A stretch of 64,000 nt of DNA, taken from NCBI GenBank assembly GCA_034420695.1, contig DAOULB010000014.1:1-64000 (forward strand), written 5' to 3'. The DNA is from Io17-Chloro-G2 sp034420695 (GTDB taxonomy: Bacteria > Chloroflexota > Dehalococcoidia > Lucifugimonadales > UBA3495). The notes below the pieces were generated by a model that worked only from the letters and a program-made list of their open reading frames with translations, was not told the DNA's origin and made no database searches. Shown here piece after piece: positions 52,893-62,477 of this stretch; positions within the stretch are counted from its first letter, which is position 1, and every line of letters starts with the position of its first letter. The translations under genes were made by a program, and so were the position numbers.

Positions 52893-55379
52893 TTAAGAGG
52901 GTGACCCTCCTTGCTGCTCTCCCTCCTGCCGTCTGAATACCGCCTCGATTTCCTCGTCGAGATCACGCTCCCAGCTTTGCACCATCGAACGCAGCCGCAT
53001 ATTCTGATACGCGCCCCAAATCGTCATCGCAGATGGCACCAGCAACACCGATAGGATTAGCGAATATGCAATCGTAATCACCACTGTGATGCCGAACTGC
53101 TCTAGCGCCGGCACCGACGAAAGCATCAATACGCCGACCCCGCTGCCTGTAGTCAATGCAGAACCCATAAGGGCGGAGCCGGTAGTTTTTAGGGTGCGGA
53201 CCGCCGCCACCTCGGGATTGCGAAGGTGGGTGTACTCCTGCCTGTATCTATGGATGATATGTATCGTGTAATCCACGCCAATTCCGATCGAAAGCGCTGT
53301 GATGGTTGCAGTTACGATGGTGTATGGGATTCCGAGCAGTGCCAGCGTGCCGAGTATCCACAGTAGGACGAGTACGATCGGCCCGACGGCAATGAAGGCC
53401 AGAATTGGTTGACGTAGTGTTGCCCAGAAGAACACAAACAGGATGCCGAGAGCCGCGGCAATCGTAGCCGCTATCGCTTCTGTTTGACGGCTCGTCATTT
53501 CTTCCGTCACCGTTACTGATATCACACTTTCCGAAGTCACCGTGACAGCATCATCTTCGCCAAACCAGAGCCCTTCAATTTCTTCCTGTAGGACCTTCGT
53601 TTGATCCGGGTTGTTCGTGAGGGCTGGAAACTGGAGCAGGATCCCATCGATGCCTTGCGGATCGTTGACCAAAAGATGCGTAATGGCGGGCTCTCTCTCT
53701 TCGAGCTTATCCAGAAATTCTTGCATCAGCACCGTATCGAACTGCACCCCCGCCGTGGCATCTTCGAAGAGCGCTGCTAGTTCCGGGTCATACTTGTCCC
53801 CAGGCTCGCCGGTGTCTTCAGTCCAGTCGCGCACGAGGAACTCGAAAGAAGCCTGAATCGGTCCTGCCGCCGCCTGCGGCCGTTTACGTTCGTCCTCGAA
53901 AGCGGTCGTCAGGTCCTGTAGGTTCACAAGTGTCCGAGTCTCCGTGGCCTCTACATGCAAAAGCATATTGGCCATTTCCGATGAACCGCCGATGGCAGCG
54001 TCCAGGGTCTCCCAGTCCTCCGCCACGCTCCCGCCACTGGGTAGAAGGTCTAGTATGCTGAACCTCGATTCGAGCTGTGTCGAGGCAATCCCAAATACGA
54101 TCGACAGCACCAATATGGCGACGAGATAGGGAATAGGCTTACGAGTGACATTTCCCCCCACCAGTTCCGCGACCCTATCTATACCCGGCAACGCCTGTGA
54201 GACTTGCCGGGGCGGACCGAGGCTGCCCCGTGATTCCCGCCGCCGGTCCAGGATGAGCCGCCCGGCTGGCAGAAGCGTTAGCATCACGATGACACTCATC
54301 CCCACGCCCAGCCCGGCCACGACACCGAAGTCCTTGATCGCAGGAATGGGAGAGAGCAATCCCACCAGGAAGCTGCCGATCGTTGTCAATGCTGCCAGGG
54401 CAAGGGGGGATATCACGGCTCGCAGTCCGGACCGGGAGGCAGCCAGCACCGAGGTGTGGCCGGTTCTTGCCTCGCGGTAGTGCAACGCTACCTGAATTGC
54501 ATAGTCCACCGTGAGACTGATGATGAGTATGGGGATGATTACTGATACTCCGCTCGGTCGCCCCAGCAGGCCCAGCCCGTTCGGCCCCAACCAGCCCTCC
54601 GCGCCCACGATCCACACAATCGACATCAACAGGCCTGCCAGCGATAGCACCAGGTCGGAAGGTGAACGCAGGAAGAGGAATATCAGAACGGCAATCAGTA
54701 AGAAGGCTATTCCGATTAGCGGCCCAGTGTCCTCCCTGTACGCCCTCTGATACTCATCTTGGATCACCGCCGGAGACAAACTGCTCACGCGCAAAGGGCC
54801 TTCATCGCCGGCCGCGATATCGTAAACCCTGCGTTCTGCATCCTGTAATCGCTCTTCAACAGTGTCTTGAAGGCGGATCGTGGCAATCGCTACCGGTGTG
54901 CCGTCTGCGTCTGTTCCTGTCATCGCGGTGAGAGTGCTTTGGACCGCTGGAACATTGCGCACGGCGTCGATTTCTGCCTGTGTGACCGACTCGAAACCGT
55001 CCACTTCAAGTACGCCCTCGATAATCAATGAGGGCGCGATTACCGGATCGATTGGCGTGAACAGGACCGCCACTTCCGGGTCCCTCGCAATCTCGTCGAT
55101 CAGATTAGACATCTGCAAGAGTCCCTCAGGGGTCAGAGCTTCTCCGCGAAAGACCAGTGAAATTACAATTATCTTGCCTGATTCGCCAAAGAGCTCGTCG
55201 ATATCTCCCAGTGCTTTGACTACGGGATTGTCAGGGGGAAAGTACCCATCCGTCTCGTCAATCTCAGCGCGTAACGACGCACCCGCGCCCAGCACAATGG
55301 TGATGATGATCAGCACGCCGATCGTGGCATACGGTCGGGCTGTAATTAGCCGGCTCATCAGGTTGAGTACTTGGTTCAT
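52893..55379 (-). CDS. RND-superfamily (MMPL/HpnN-like) transporter
   Basis: 828 residues in two homologous halves: a helix near 18-36, an extracytoplasmic domain, then a bundle of helices, repeated. Each half has the aspartate motif (SLTVDYAIQVALHYRE; SIGIGVDYTIHIIHRYR) that relays protons in RND pumps. Related to MmpL and HpnN proteins that move lipids or hopanoids. It lies 113 bases upstream of the GPP34-P450 on the same strand, probably one transcript, making the oxidised triterpenoid its likely cargo (inference). The C-terminus is acidic and cytoplasmic. Confidence 0.88.
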   Translation of the reverse strand: MNQVLNLMSRLITARPYATIGVLIIITIVLGAGASLRAEIDETDGYFPPDNPVVKALGDIDELFGESGKIIVISLVFRGEALTPEGLLQMSNLIDEIARDPEVAVLFTPIDPVIAPSLIIEGVLEVDGFESVTQAEIDAVRNVPAVQSTLTAMTGTDADGTPVAIATIRLQDTVEERLQDAERRVYDIAAGDEGPLRVSSLSPAVIQDEYQRAYREDTGPLIGIAFLLIAVLIFLFLRSPSDLVLSLAGLLMSIVWIVGAEGWLGPNGLGLLGRPSGVSVIIPILIISLTVDYAIQVALHYREARTGHTSVLAASRSGLRAVISPLALAALTTIGSFLVGLLSPIPAIKDFGVVAGLGVGMSVIVMLTLLPAGRLILDRRRESRGSLGPPRQVSQALPGIDRVAELVGGNVTRKPIPYLVAILVLSIVFGIASTQLESRFSILDLLPSGGSVAEDWETLDAAIGGSSEMANMLLHVEATETRTLVNLQDLTTAFEDERKRPQAAAGPIQASFEFLVRDWTEDTGEPGDKYDPELAALFEDATAGVQFDTVLMQEFLDKLEEREPAITHLLVNDPQGIDGILLQFPALTNNPDQTKVLQEEIEGLWFGEDDAVTVTSESVISVTVTEEMTSRQTEAIAATIAAALGILFVFFWATLRQPILAFIAVGPIVLVLLWILGTLALLGIPYTIVTATITALSIGIGVDYTIHIIHRYRQEYTHLRNPEVAAVRTLKTTGSALMGSALTTGSGVGVLMLSSVPALEQFGITVVITIAYSLILSVLLVPSAMTIWGAYQNMRLRSMVQSWERDLDEEIEAVFRRQEGEQQGGSPS

Positions 55380-56308
55380 AGCGTGGTCCCGTTTGCTTTC
55401 TGTGAGTGACCCATTTACCGCCCCGGCAGTTTAGCACGGCTTGAACAAAGAGGGCGTTCGCGGTCTGAGAAGCCCGTTTCTAACGTTGTCCAATATGTTT
55501 AAGCAAATGCCGGAATGTTTGCTGGGAAAGGTCTGAACAAGAACAGTTGAAACCCCTTCTCCATTGATGGGAGAAAGTTGGTATGAGGGTGGATGGCAAC
55601 CGTTCGCCGCTGCTGTAGGGCTTATTAAGTCCGTGTTACGGTGCTCACCTCCGGTTGCGGGTGCATTCCCATCTTCCCTCAGCCAAGACAGACTAGCAGA
55701 CCACGGCGCTCTCGTGAAGCGTGTCAATCATCCCTTGTGGTTCATTCTCAGCACGGCGGCCGCACCCCTGATCCCACCGACCCAACCCTAAATCTTGATG
55801 GCAGGCTAATCGGACATTTCCGATTGACGGAGATGCCTTTGGTAGCAGGTGATTGGCCAAGCCTTGCATGGCTGGATCGCCGACCCTGAGGTGTCCGAAC
55901 AGGATGCCTTTCTCGATGGCAATTCGACCTCCCACCGGAAAGTTCTCAATACGGTACACTTAGGCCCACCACCCCTTCTTCCTCATGACCCCTAGAGTCT
56001 CATTCCTTCAACCCCTGAGAATCAAGCGCCGTCGGCCGCCCAAGTCTGACCAATACGCTATTCGCGGCGCTGCAGCAGCCTTTAGCCGTAGGTTCCAACC
56101 TCCTGTTCAATGCCCCCCATAAACCATTCGCTCAGAACCCATTCGCTCAGAACCCATTCGCTCAGAACCCATTCGCTGCATTGCTCCGGTCATTGGGACC
56201 TCCGGGGACCAAAGCCGGCTTGCAGATGGATTGGTTACTCCAAAGTGCTATGTTAAGTTAAGTAAAGCGAATCACAGGCTAACCCCTGCATGGACGGAGC
56301 AACGCGCA
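55380..56308. other. Long intergenic region
   Basis: About 930 bases between the divergently transcribed RND and kinase genes. Open frames on both strands are short and lack binding sites. It contains the 15-base tandem repeat at 56124-56177 and an AT-rich patch at about 56252-56270. May mark the right boundary of acquired DNA; no transposase or att repeat recognised. Confidence 0.5.
56124..56177. repeat. Tandem 15-bp repeat, 3.6 copies
   Basis: CCATTCGCTCAGAAC at 56124-56138, 56139-56153 and 56154-56168 exactly, then a 9-base partial copy. Lies about 130 bases upstream of the kinase start, so copy number could affect its promoter. Confidence 0.9.
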
Positions 56309-58705
56309 GTGTCGACGGACGCCGGTTCCGATTGGGAGCTTGCCGGGCTTCGCCGGGAAAATGAGCGGCTTAGACGGAGATTGTCGCGGCTAAGCGACCT
56401 CAGCCGCAGGATCACGTCCAGTCTCGACCTTGCCACCGTTCTGCAGGACATTGTCGATGCAGCCTGCAATTTGGTGGGGGCTCGGTATGGCGCAGTGGCC
56501 GTATTCTACGACTCCGGCCAAGTGCGTGCCTTCGTTACCCACGGCATCACGGAAAGCCAGCGTAAGCAGCTAGGCGATCTACCCGAAGGACTTGGGTTGC
56601 TGGGCGTGCTTCACCAAGAGCAGCGTCCCCTGCGGCTGGCCGACCTCTCCAAGCACCCTCAATCAATTGGTTTCCCTCCAAACCACCCTCCAATGAAGAG
56701 CTTCTTGGGAGCTCCCATTCGACTTGATGGTGAGCCTCTGGGAAACCTGTACCTGACCGAAAAGTTGGGTGGTGCCGAGTTCACCGAAGAGGATGAGGAC
56801 ATCCTAGTACTGTTCGCTTCCCACGCAGCCCTGGCGATTCACAACGCTCAGCAGTACGAAGCCCTTGAAAACGAACGCCGCCGTCTCGAATCGCTGGTGC
56901 AACTCTCCCCCGTAGCCATTCTGATGATCGAAGCAGGTGGTGAGCGAGTGCTAATTGCGAACCGGGAGGCGGAACGTATCCTTGGGCTCTCATACAGACC
57001 TGGTGATGCCCTGAGAAACCGGGAAAGGAGCGGGAAGTACGGCGCGGGTGAACCGGTCATAGATGAGGAGCATCCGATTTTGCGGGCGCTGGCCAGTGGT
57101 GAAATCACTCGTGCTGAGGAGGTGGTCCATAGGTTGGCAGACGGATCGACCGTCCCTACCCTTGTAAGCGCCGCACCCATTTATGGGGAAGGGGGAGAGA
57201 TATCGGCGGCTGTGTCGATGATCCAGGATATTTCACCGTTGGAAGAGTTGGAAAGGCTGAAGAGCGAGTTTCTCGGGATTGTAAGCCACGAACTGAGGAC
57301 TCCCCTCACTGCCATCAAGGGGTCGGCGGCAACGGTGCTGGGCAGCCCTTACCCTTTGGACGAAAAGGAACTCCGCGAGTTCTTTGAGATCATCGACGAG
57401 CAGGCAGACCGCATGCGAGACCTGATCAACAATCTGCTGGATATGACCCGCATAGAGGCCGGGTCTCTTTCGGTCATGCTGGGAGCCTGTGATCTGGGCG
57501 AAGCCCTCGAGGCGGCGAAATTGACCTTCGCCCGGAGTGGCGGCTACCAGGAAGTAGTCATAAACATCCCCGATGGACCCACGATAGTCACTGGCGACCG
57601 TCGCAGGATCGACCAAGTCCTGAGCAATCTCTTGGGCAACGCGGGTAAGTTTGCGCCCGAGGACTCTGTCATCACGATTGAGGTGGAAATCGATGCCGAG
57701 AATGCCACCGTCCACGTGAGGGACCAAGGTCGCGGCTTGGGGCCGGCGAGTCTGCCCCACGTGTTCCGGAAGTTCTATCAGGACCGGGGAGAACCGGGGG
57801 GCGGGCTTCGGGGCAACGGGTTGGGTTTGGCCATATGCAAAGGAATTGTAGAAGCCCACGGTGGACGGATCTGGGCGGCAAGCCCAGGTGAGGGCCAGGG
57901 CGCTACCTTCAGTTTTACGCTTCCACTGGAACAAGAGTCAGGGCTAACTATCCCAACACAGGTCAGCCGTCAGTCGTACCACATGGGAAAGGTCGCCCAA
58001 GGTGGTACCAAAACGAGGGTTCTGGCGGTGGACGACGAGCCACAGGTGCTGCGGCATCTTCAAGCAGTCTTAAGCCAGGCAGGTTACAACCCCATCGTCA
58101 CCGACAATCCGGCCGAGGTTGTAAACCTGGTCGAGAAGGAGGAACCCCAAGTCCTCCTCCTCGACCTCCTGTTCCCTGACGCCAGCGGATTCGACGTCTT
58201 GGAGCAAATCCGTGAGATTTCCGGCGTGCCGGTCATTTTCCTGACGGCCAGGGATAACGAAGAGGACGCGGTGCGCGCCCTGAGGCTGGGTGCTGACGAC
58301 TACATCACCAAGCCCTTTTCACCCTCCGAACTGCTGGCGAGGGTAGAGGCATCCCTGCGGCGCCGGGTGCTGCCGGACCAATTGGAAGTGCGCCCGCCCC
58401 TGGCTCTCAACGACATGATGATAGATTACACAGCACGCCGCGTTTCCGTCTCAGGAGAAGAGGTGCCTCTGACGCCCACCGAATACAAGCTGCTGTACCA
58501 GCTTGCCGTAAACGCTGGCCGTGCGTTGACCAACGACCAGATTCTACAGCGCGTTTGGGGCCCGGACTACTTGGGGGAGAGCCAACTGGTGCGGGCAATC
58601 GTCCGCAATCTGCGCCGCAAGCTGCGAGACGACGCCCGCAACCCCCGGTTCATCTTCACCGTGCCGCAAGTCGGCTATCGAATGGCCGGGCCTTCCCCTC
58701 CTTGA
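56309..58705 (+). CDS. Fused sensor histidine kinase / response regulator / winged-helix protein
   Basis: About 798 residues from GTG 56309 (GGAG upstream); an in-frame TTG at 56231 is the alternative. Domains in order: coiled coil, GAF, PAS-like, HisKA (FLGIVSHELRTPLTAIKG), HATPase (NLLGNAGKFAPE, DQGRGLGP, GNGLGLAICKG), receiver (VDDEPQVL, phospho-acceptor Asp in LLLDLLFPD, KPFSPSEL) and an OmpR-type DNA-binding domain (PLTPTEYKLLYQLAVNAGRALTNDQILQRVW). The whole signal path from sensor to DNA is one soluble polypeptide. No membrane helix, so the signal is cytoplasmic. Confidence 0.93.
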   Translation: MSTDAGSDWELAGLRRENERLRRRLSRLSDLSRRITSSLDLATVLQDIVDAACNLVGARYGAVAVFYDSGQVRAFVTHGITESQRKQLGDLPEGLGLLGVLHQEQRPLRLADLSKHPQSIGFPPNHPPMKSFLGAPIRLDGEPLGNLYLTEKLGGAEFTEEDEDILVLFASHAALAIHNAQQYEALENERRRLESLVQLSPVAILMIEAGGERVLIANREAERILGLSYRPGDALRNRERSGKYGAGEPVIDEEHPILRALASGEITRAEEVVHRLADGSTVPTLVSAAPIYGEGGEISAAVSMIQDISPLEELERLKSEFLGIVSHELRTPLTAIKGSAATVLGSPYPLDEKELREFFEIIDEQADRMRDLINNLLDMTRIEAGSLSVMLGACDLGEALEAAKLTFARSGGYQEVVINIPDGPTIVTGDRRRIDQVLSNLLGNAGKFAPEDSVITIEVEIDAENATVHVRDQGRGLGPASLPHVFRKFYQDRGEPGGGLRGNGLGLAICKGIVEAHGGRIWAASPGEGQGATFSFTLPLEQESGLTIPTQVSRQSYHMGKVAQGGTKTRVLAVDDEPQVLRHLQAVLSQAGYNPIVTDNPAEVVNLVEKEEPQVLLLDLLFPDASGFDVLEQIREISGVPVIFLTARDNEEDAVRALRLGADDYITKPFSPSELLARVEASLRRRVLPDQLEVRPPLALNDMMIDYTARRVSVSGEEVPLTPTEYKLLYQLAVNAGRALTNDQILQRVWGPDYLGESQLVRAIVRNLRRKLRDDARNPRFIFTVPQVGYRMAGPSPP

Positions 58706-58867
58706 CCGGGTTTGCCCCCATCTGCCGGTATGACCATGCAACTCCGGGGTGTTGGCCCGCCTCACTTTCACGCAATCTGCACACTGGAACCATTCCGGTT
58801 CATGTCTCATTTACAAGCGCGGCCTACAGTATGAATATCAAGCATTGCTGGAAGGAGGCTGGATTCG

Positions 58868-59362
58868 ATGAGTACCGGACAGGATATAGAAAAAGAAAGG
58901 AGCATGGTGCCGCTTGGTAGCCAAGGGAGGAACCTCCGTTCCCTCTTCGAAGACATGGACCGGATGATGGGATTCCCATGGGGATGGCCCTTCCGAGCCA
59001 GACCCTTCACCCGCTCCCTAATGTCGGCCTGCGATTGGATGCCCGACGTCGACGTGTTAGAGCAGGACAATAAGATTCTTGTTCGGGCCGACCTGCCTGG
59101 AATGAAAAGGGAGGACATCGACGTTTCGGTTCGAGACGGCATGCTGGTCCTCCGGGGGCAAAGGGAAGAGGAGAAGGAAGTAAAAAGCGAAACCTACTAC
59201 GGCTCTGAAAGGGCCACCGGCAAGTTTTACCGGACCTTCGGCTTGCCGGAAGGGGTGAGCCCCGACGAGGTCGAAGCTTCGTACACCGATGGCGTGCTGG
59301 AGGTGTCCGTTCCGAAAAGGGACGCCCAAGAGCCTCAGAGCGTACAGATCGAGGTAAAGTAG
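58868..59362 (+). CDS. Hsp20/alpha-crystallin small heat-shock protein
   Basis: 164 residues. Alpha-crystallin domain from PDVDVLEQDNKILVRADLPGMKREDIDVSV to the conserved terminal GVLEVSVPK; N-terminal arm with RSLFEDMDRMMGFP. An ATP-independent holdase. AAGGAGG precedes the start and a strong terminator follows. No CIRCE element found upstream. Confidence 0.95.
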   Translation: MSTGQDIEKERSMVPLGSQGRNLRSLFEDMDRMMGFPWGWPFRARPFTRSLMSACDWMPDVDVLEQDNKILVRADLPGMKREDIDVSVRDGMLVLRGQREEEKEVKSETYYGSERATGKFYRTFGLPEGVSPDEVEASYTDGVLEVSVPKRDAQEPQSVQIEVK

Positions 59363-59375
59363 GCCCTTTGGACAG

Positions 59376-59415
59376 AGCGCCCGTCAAGACGGAATAGACG
59401 GGCGCTTTCCTGTTT
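59376..59415 (+). terminator. Rho-independent terminator after hsp20
   Basis: Perfect 10-bp stem AGCGCCCGTC (59376-59385) with GACGGGCGCT (59397-59406), 11-base loop, then TTCCTGTTT. Confidence 0.9.
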
Positions 59416-59448
59416 CCGGAAACCCGGAGTATCAGGAGAAGGGGGCCT

Positions 59449-59826
59449 ATGACCGGCCGTTCACGGAGGGTTCTCCTCATCGAGGCCGACATGGGCGTTG
59501 GCAGAATGATCCTCTTGGCCTTGCGTTCCGCCGGATTCGATCCTGTCCATGTCCGGGCCGGCTCAGAAGCATTGAGAACTTTGGACGAAACCGTGGTGTA
59601 TGCTGTAGTTCTCGACCTTGAGCTTCCCGACGGGCTGGGAGGCCGGGTATTGAGCCGGCTGAGAGAATCCGGCCGGCATGAAAACCCCGCTGTCCCGTGG
59701 GTGGTTGTTTCGGCACAAGACTTGGGGGAGTTGACCGCCCTTTACGGGCCGGTTGGGGACAGGTTTCTGTCCAAGCCTTTCGACCCCTGGCATCTGGTTC
59801 AGATTCTGCGGGCGGCTATGGGCTAG
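59449..59826 (+). CDS. Stand-alone receiver-domain response regulator
   Basis: 125 residues, receiver domain only. LLIEADMG supplies the acidic pocket, the phospho-acceptor Asp is in VVLDLELPDG, switch Ser in VVVSAQD and Lys in LSKPFD. With no output domain it probably relays phosphate or acts by protein contact; the fused kinase 0.7 kb upstream is a candidate partner. GAGAAGGGGG precedes the start. Confidence 0.88.
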   Translation: MTGRSRRVLLIEADMGVGRMILLALRSAGFDPVHVRAGSEALRTLDETVVYAVVLDLELPDGLGGRVLSRLRESGRHENPAVPWVVVSAQDLGELTALYGPVGDRFLSKPFDPWHLVQILRAAMG

Positions 59827-59934
59827 TCGGACTAAGCCTGTACTCGTTTCGCGCCTTCTGATAACCAAGTGATAAGAGCTGGACGCCCACTGGGGTCTTG
59901 ATTGCCGCGGGCTGCAGCACAAAGGAGCGTCACT

Positions 59935-62361
59935 ATGGCCAATGGGTTTGAAGTTCCACCAGAGAAGCTGAATGCCAAGTGCGACCCTGAGAGTTTGGGC
60001 TTCGAAACCACCCTGGAAGTCGTCCCTCTCGAAGGCATGATCGGCCAAGAGCGGGCGCTCAGCGCCTTGGAACTGGCCCTGAACATGAAGGAGCCAGGCT
60101 TTAACCTGTTCGCATCGGGACCGGCGGGAACCGGCAGGAGCACCGCTCTTGCATCGCATATAGAACAGGTAGCGGGAAGACAGCCGAGCCCTCCAGATTG
60201 GGGATACCTCTACAACTTTCACGACCACTCACAGCCCCAGCCCGTCAGCCTTCCCTGTGGCAGCATGCGGCTCCTGGCTTTGGACATGGATGAGTTGGTG
60301 GATACGGTGCGCCGGGACATTCCCAGGGCTTTCGAGAGCGACGAGTATACGGAACGGGTGGAAGCCGTAATGCAGGACCTTCAGGCCAAACGCCAAGAGG
60401 CGACCGACGCGCTGGATAAGGCGGCCGTCGCGTCCGGCTTCACTCTGAGGTTTACACAAGCGGGGATTACTTCCTTTCCGGTGAAGGACGGTCAACCCCT
60501 CTCTGAGGCCGACTACGCCGCCTTGTCTGACTCGGAGAAGGAAGCGATTCAGGAGCAGGCCACTCAGCTTCAACTCCTTATAAACCGTACCTTGGCCGAT
60601 ATCAGGAGATTGGGCAAGGCCGGTCAAGAGGAGACTCGCCAAGTGGACCGGGAGATAGTCCGTTTCACCCTTGCTCCTATAATTGACGAATTGCAGGAGA
60701 AGTACTCGGACTATCCCGACATCGTAGCCTATCTGGACCAAGTAGAAACGGACATGGTGAATAATCTTGAGGTATTCAAGCCCAGGGACCCCTCCCCGAT
60801 TCCCCTTGGCCCGCCACCCCCGGAAGACGATTTGTTCGTCAGATACAGGGTCAACAACTTGGTGGACAACACGACATGCGACCATGCCCCGGTGGTTTTC
60901 GAGCAGAACCCTACCTATTACAACCTCTTCGGACGCATTGACTACCGTGCGCGCATGGGGACCCTCGTCACCGACCACACCATGGTCAAGGGCGGCGCCA
61001 TCCACGAAGCCAATGGTGGATTCCTGGTGTTGCAGGCCCACGAATTGCTAACGAACCCGTTCTCCTGGCAGACCCTCAAGAGGACGCTGCGCACGGGAGA
61101 AGTACGCATCGAGAATATGGGAGAGCAGTACAGCCCCATACCCACGTCTACCCTGCGCCCCAAGCCTGTCCCGGTGAACACCAAGATAGTCATCATCGGC
61201 ACTCCGGAGATATTGCGATTGTTGCAGACTCTGGACGAAAACTTTCACCGCAACTTCAAGGTGGCGGCCTATTTTGACACGGTTATGGATCGGACCCCGG
61301 AAAACATAGCCAAGTACGCCGCCTTCGTTGCCGACCGGAGCCGGGACCAGAATCTCATGCCCTTTCACAAAACTGCCTTGGCGCGGATCATCGACTATTC
61401 CAGCCGTCTGGCGGAACACCAGAACAAGCTCACCACCAAGTTAATGGAAGTGGTTGATATCCTCACCGAAGCCAACTACTGGGCGAACGCGGCCAACAGT
61501 CGGATTGTAATGGGCGGCCATGTGGAAAAGGCCATCGAGCAACGCCGCTACCGGTCAGGTTTGGTGGAGGACCGGTACCGGGAGTTGATCGAAGAAGGCA
61601 CCATCTTCATCCCGACCGATGGCGAGGCCATAGGCCAAGTAAATGGCTTGGCCGTCCTTTCCTTTGGTGAAGTGCTGTTCGGGCGACCCAGCCGGATAAC
61701 GGCTCGGGTTTCGCTGGGCCGGGGGCAACTGGTGAACGTGGAAAGGGAAACCAAACTCAGCGGCAGAATCCATGACAAGGGATTTATGGTCCTGAGCGGC
61801 TATCTCCGGGGCAAGTACGGCGGCGACAAGCCGCTGTCGCTCAACGCCAGCATCGGATTCGAGCAAAGCTATAGCGAGGTCGATGGCGACAGCGCCTCTT
61901 CCACGGAACTCTACGCTTTGCTGTCTGCGATTTCCGGAGTCCCCATCGCCCAGGGCATCGCCGTAACTGGTTCAGTAGACCAGAACGGAAACGTACAGGC
62001 CATTGGAGGTGCAACCCAGAAGATCGAAGGGTTCTTCGAGGTCTGCAAGGCCAGGGAGCTTACCAATCGTCAAGGTGTGCTCGTTCCGCGGGACAACCTG
62101 CAGCACCTCACCCTGAACGATGAAGTGGTGGCAGCGGTGGAAGAAGGCCGCTTTCACGTTTACGGGGTATCCACCATTGACGAGGGCATTGAAGTCTTGA
62201 CTGGTCTGCCTGCGGGTGAGCGCCAGGAAGATGGAGCATACCTGGAGGGGACAGTCCACAATCTCGTGGAAAAGCGGCTGCGAGAGATGACCCAAGCCGT
62301 CCGGGAATTCGCTGCTAACGGCGTGCCAAGCCAGGATCAGGAACCCGCTGGGTCTCAATAG
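59935..62361 (+). CDS. Lon-family ATP-dependent protease (LonB-like)
   Basis: 808 residues from ATG 59935 (AAAGGAGCG). N-terminal AAA region with Walker A-like GPAGTGRST, a helical insertion, second ATPase motifs (GGFLVLQAHELL, IVIIGTPEIL) and a C-terminal Lon protease domain: catalytic Ser in DGDSASSTE and Lys in TQKIEGF. COG1067-type architecture without the Lon N-terminal substrate domain. Walker A has Arg where Lys is usual (TGRST), which could weaken ATP hydrolysis. Likely stress-related proteolysis with neighbouring hsp20. Confidence 0.9.
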   Translation: MANGFEVPPEKLNAKCDPESLGFETTLEVVPLEGMIGQERALSALELALNMKEPGFNLFASGPAGTGRSTALASHIEQVAGRQPSPPDWGYLYNFHDHSQPQPVSLPCGSMRLLALDMDELVDTVRRDIPRAFESDEYTERVEAVMQDLQAKRQEATDALDKAAVASGFTLRFTQAGITSFPVKDGQPLSEADYAALSDSEKEAIQEQATQLQLLINRTLADIRRLGKAGQEETRQVDREIVRFTLAPIIDELQEKYSDYPDIVAYLDQVETDMVNNLEVFKPRDPSPIPLGPPPPEDDLFVRYRVNNLVDNTTCDHAPVVFEQNPTYYNLFGRIDYRARMGTLVTDHTMVKGGAIHEANGGFLVLQAHELLTNPFSWQTLKRTLRTGEVRIENMGEQYSPIPTSTLRPKPVPVNTKIVIIGTPEILRLLQTLDENFHRNFKVAAYFDTVMDRTPENIAKYAAFVADRSRDQNLMPFHKTALARIIDYSSRLAEHQNKLTTKLMEVVDILTEANYWANAANSRIVMGGHVEKAIEQRRYRSGLVEDRYRELIEEGTIFIPTDGEAIGQVNGLAVLSFGEVLFGRPSRITARVSLGRGQLVNVERETKLSGRIHDKGFMVLSGYLRGKYGGDKPLSLNASIGFEQSYSEVDGDSASSTELYALLSAISGVPIAQGIAVTGSVDQNGNVQAIGGATQKIEGFFEVCKARELTNRQGVLVPRDNLQHLTLNDEVVAAVEEGRFHVYGVSTIDEGIEVLTGLPAGERQEDGAYLEGTVHNLVEKRLREMTQAVREFAANGVPSQDQEPAGSQ

Positions 62362-62477
62362 AGCAGGAAAGAAGCCGGCGTCGCCAGCCATTGAAAGGAA
62401 CCAATAAAGTAAACCGGCCGATTAGACCACCGGCCCGGTTATAGAGCCCTGCGGATGCGTACAGGAAGGATGTGGAA

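Noticed and set aside
55693..55959. 88-codon minus-strand frame near the RND gene, possible transposase remnant
   Set aside because: No DDE or other transposase motif, no inverted repeats, weak composition.
56124..56177. Possible CRISPR array
   Set aside because: Repeats are directly abutting with no spacers and no cas genes nearby.
45961..56308. att duplication of the tRNA-Ala 3' end
   Set aside because: Scanned by eye to the kinase gene and saw no second copy of the T-arm/acceptor sequence, so no island end could be placed.
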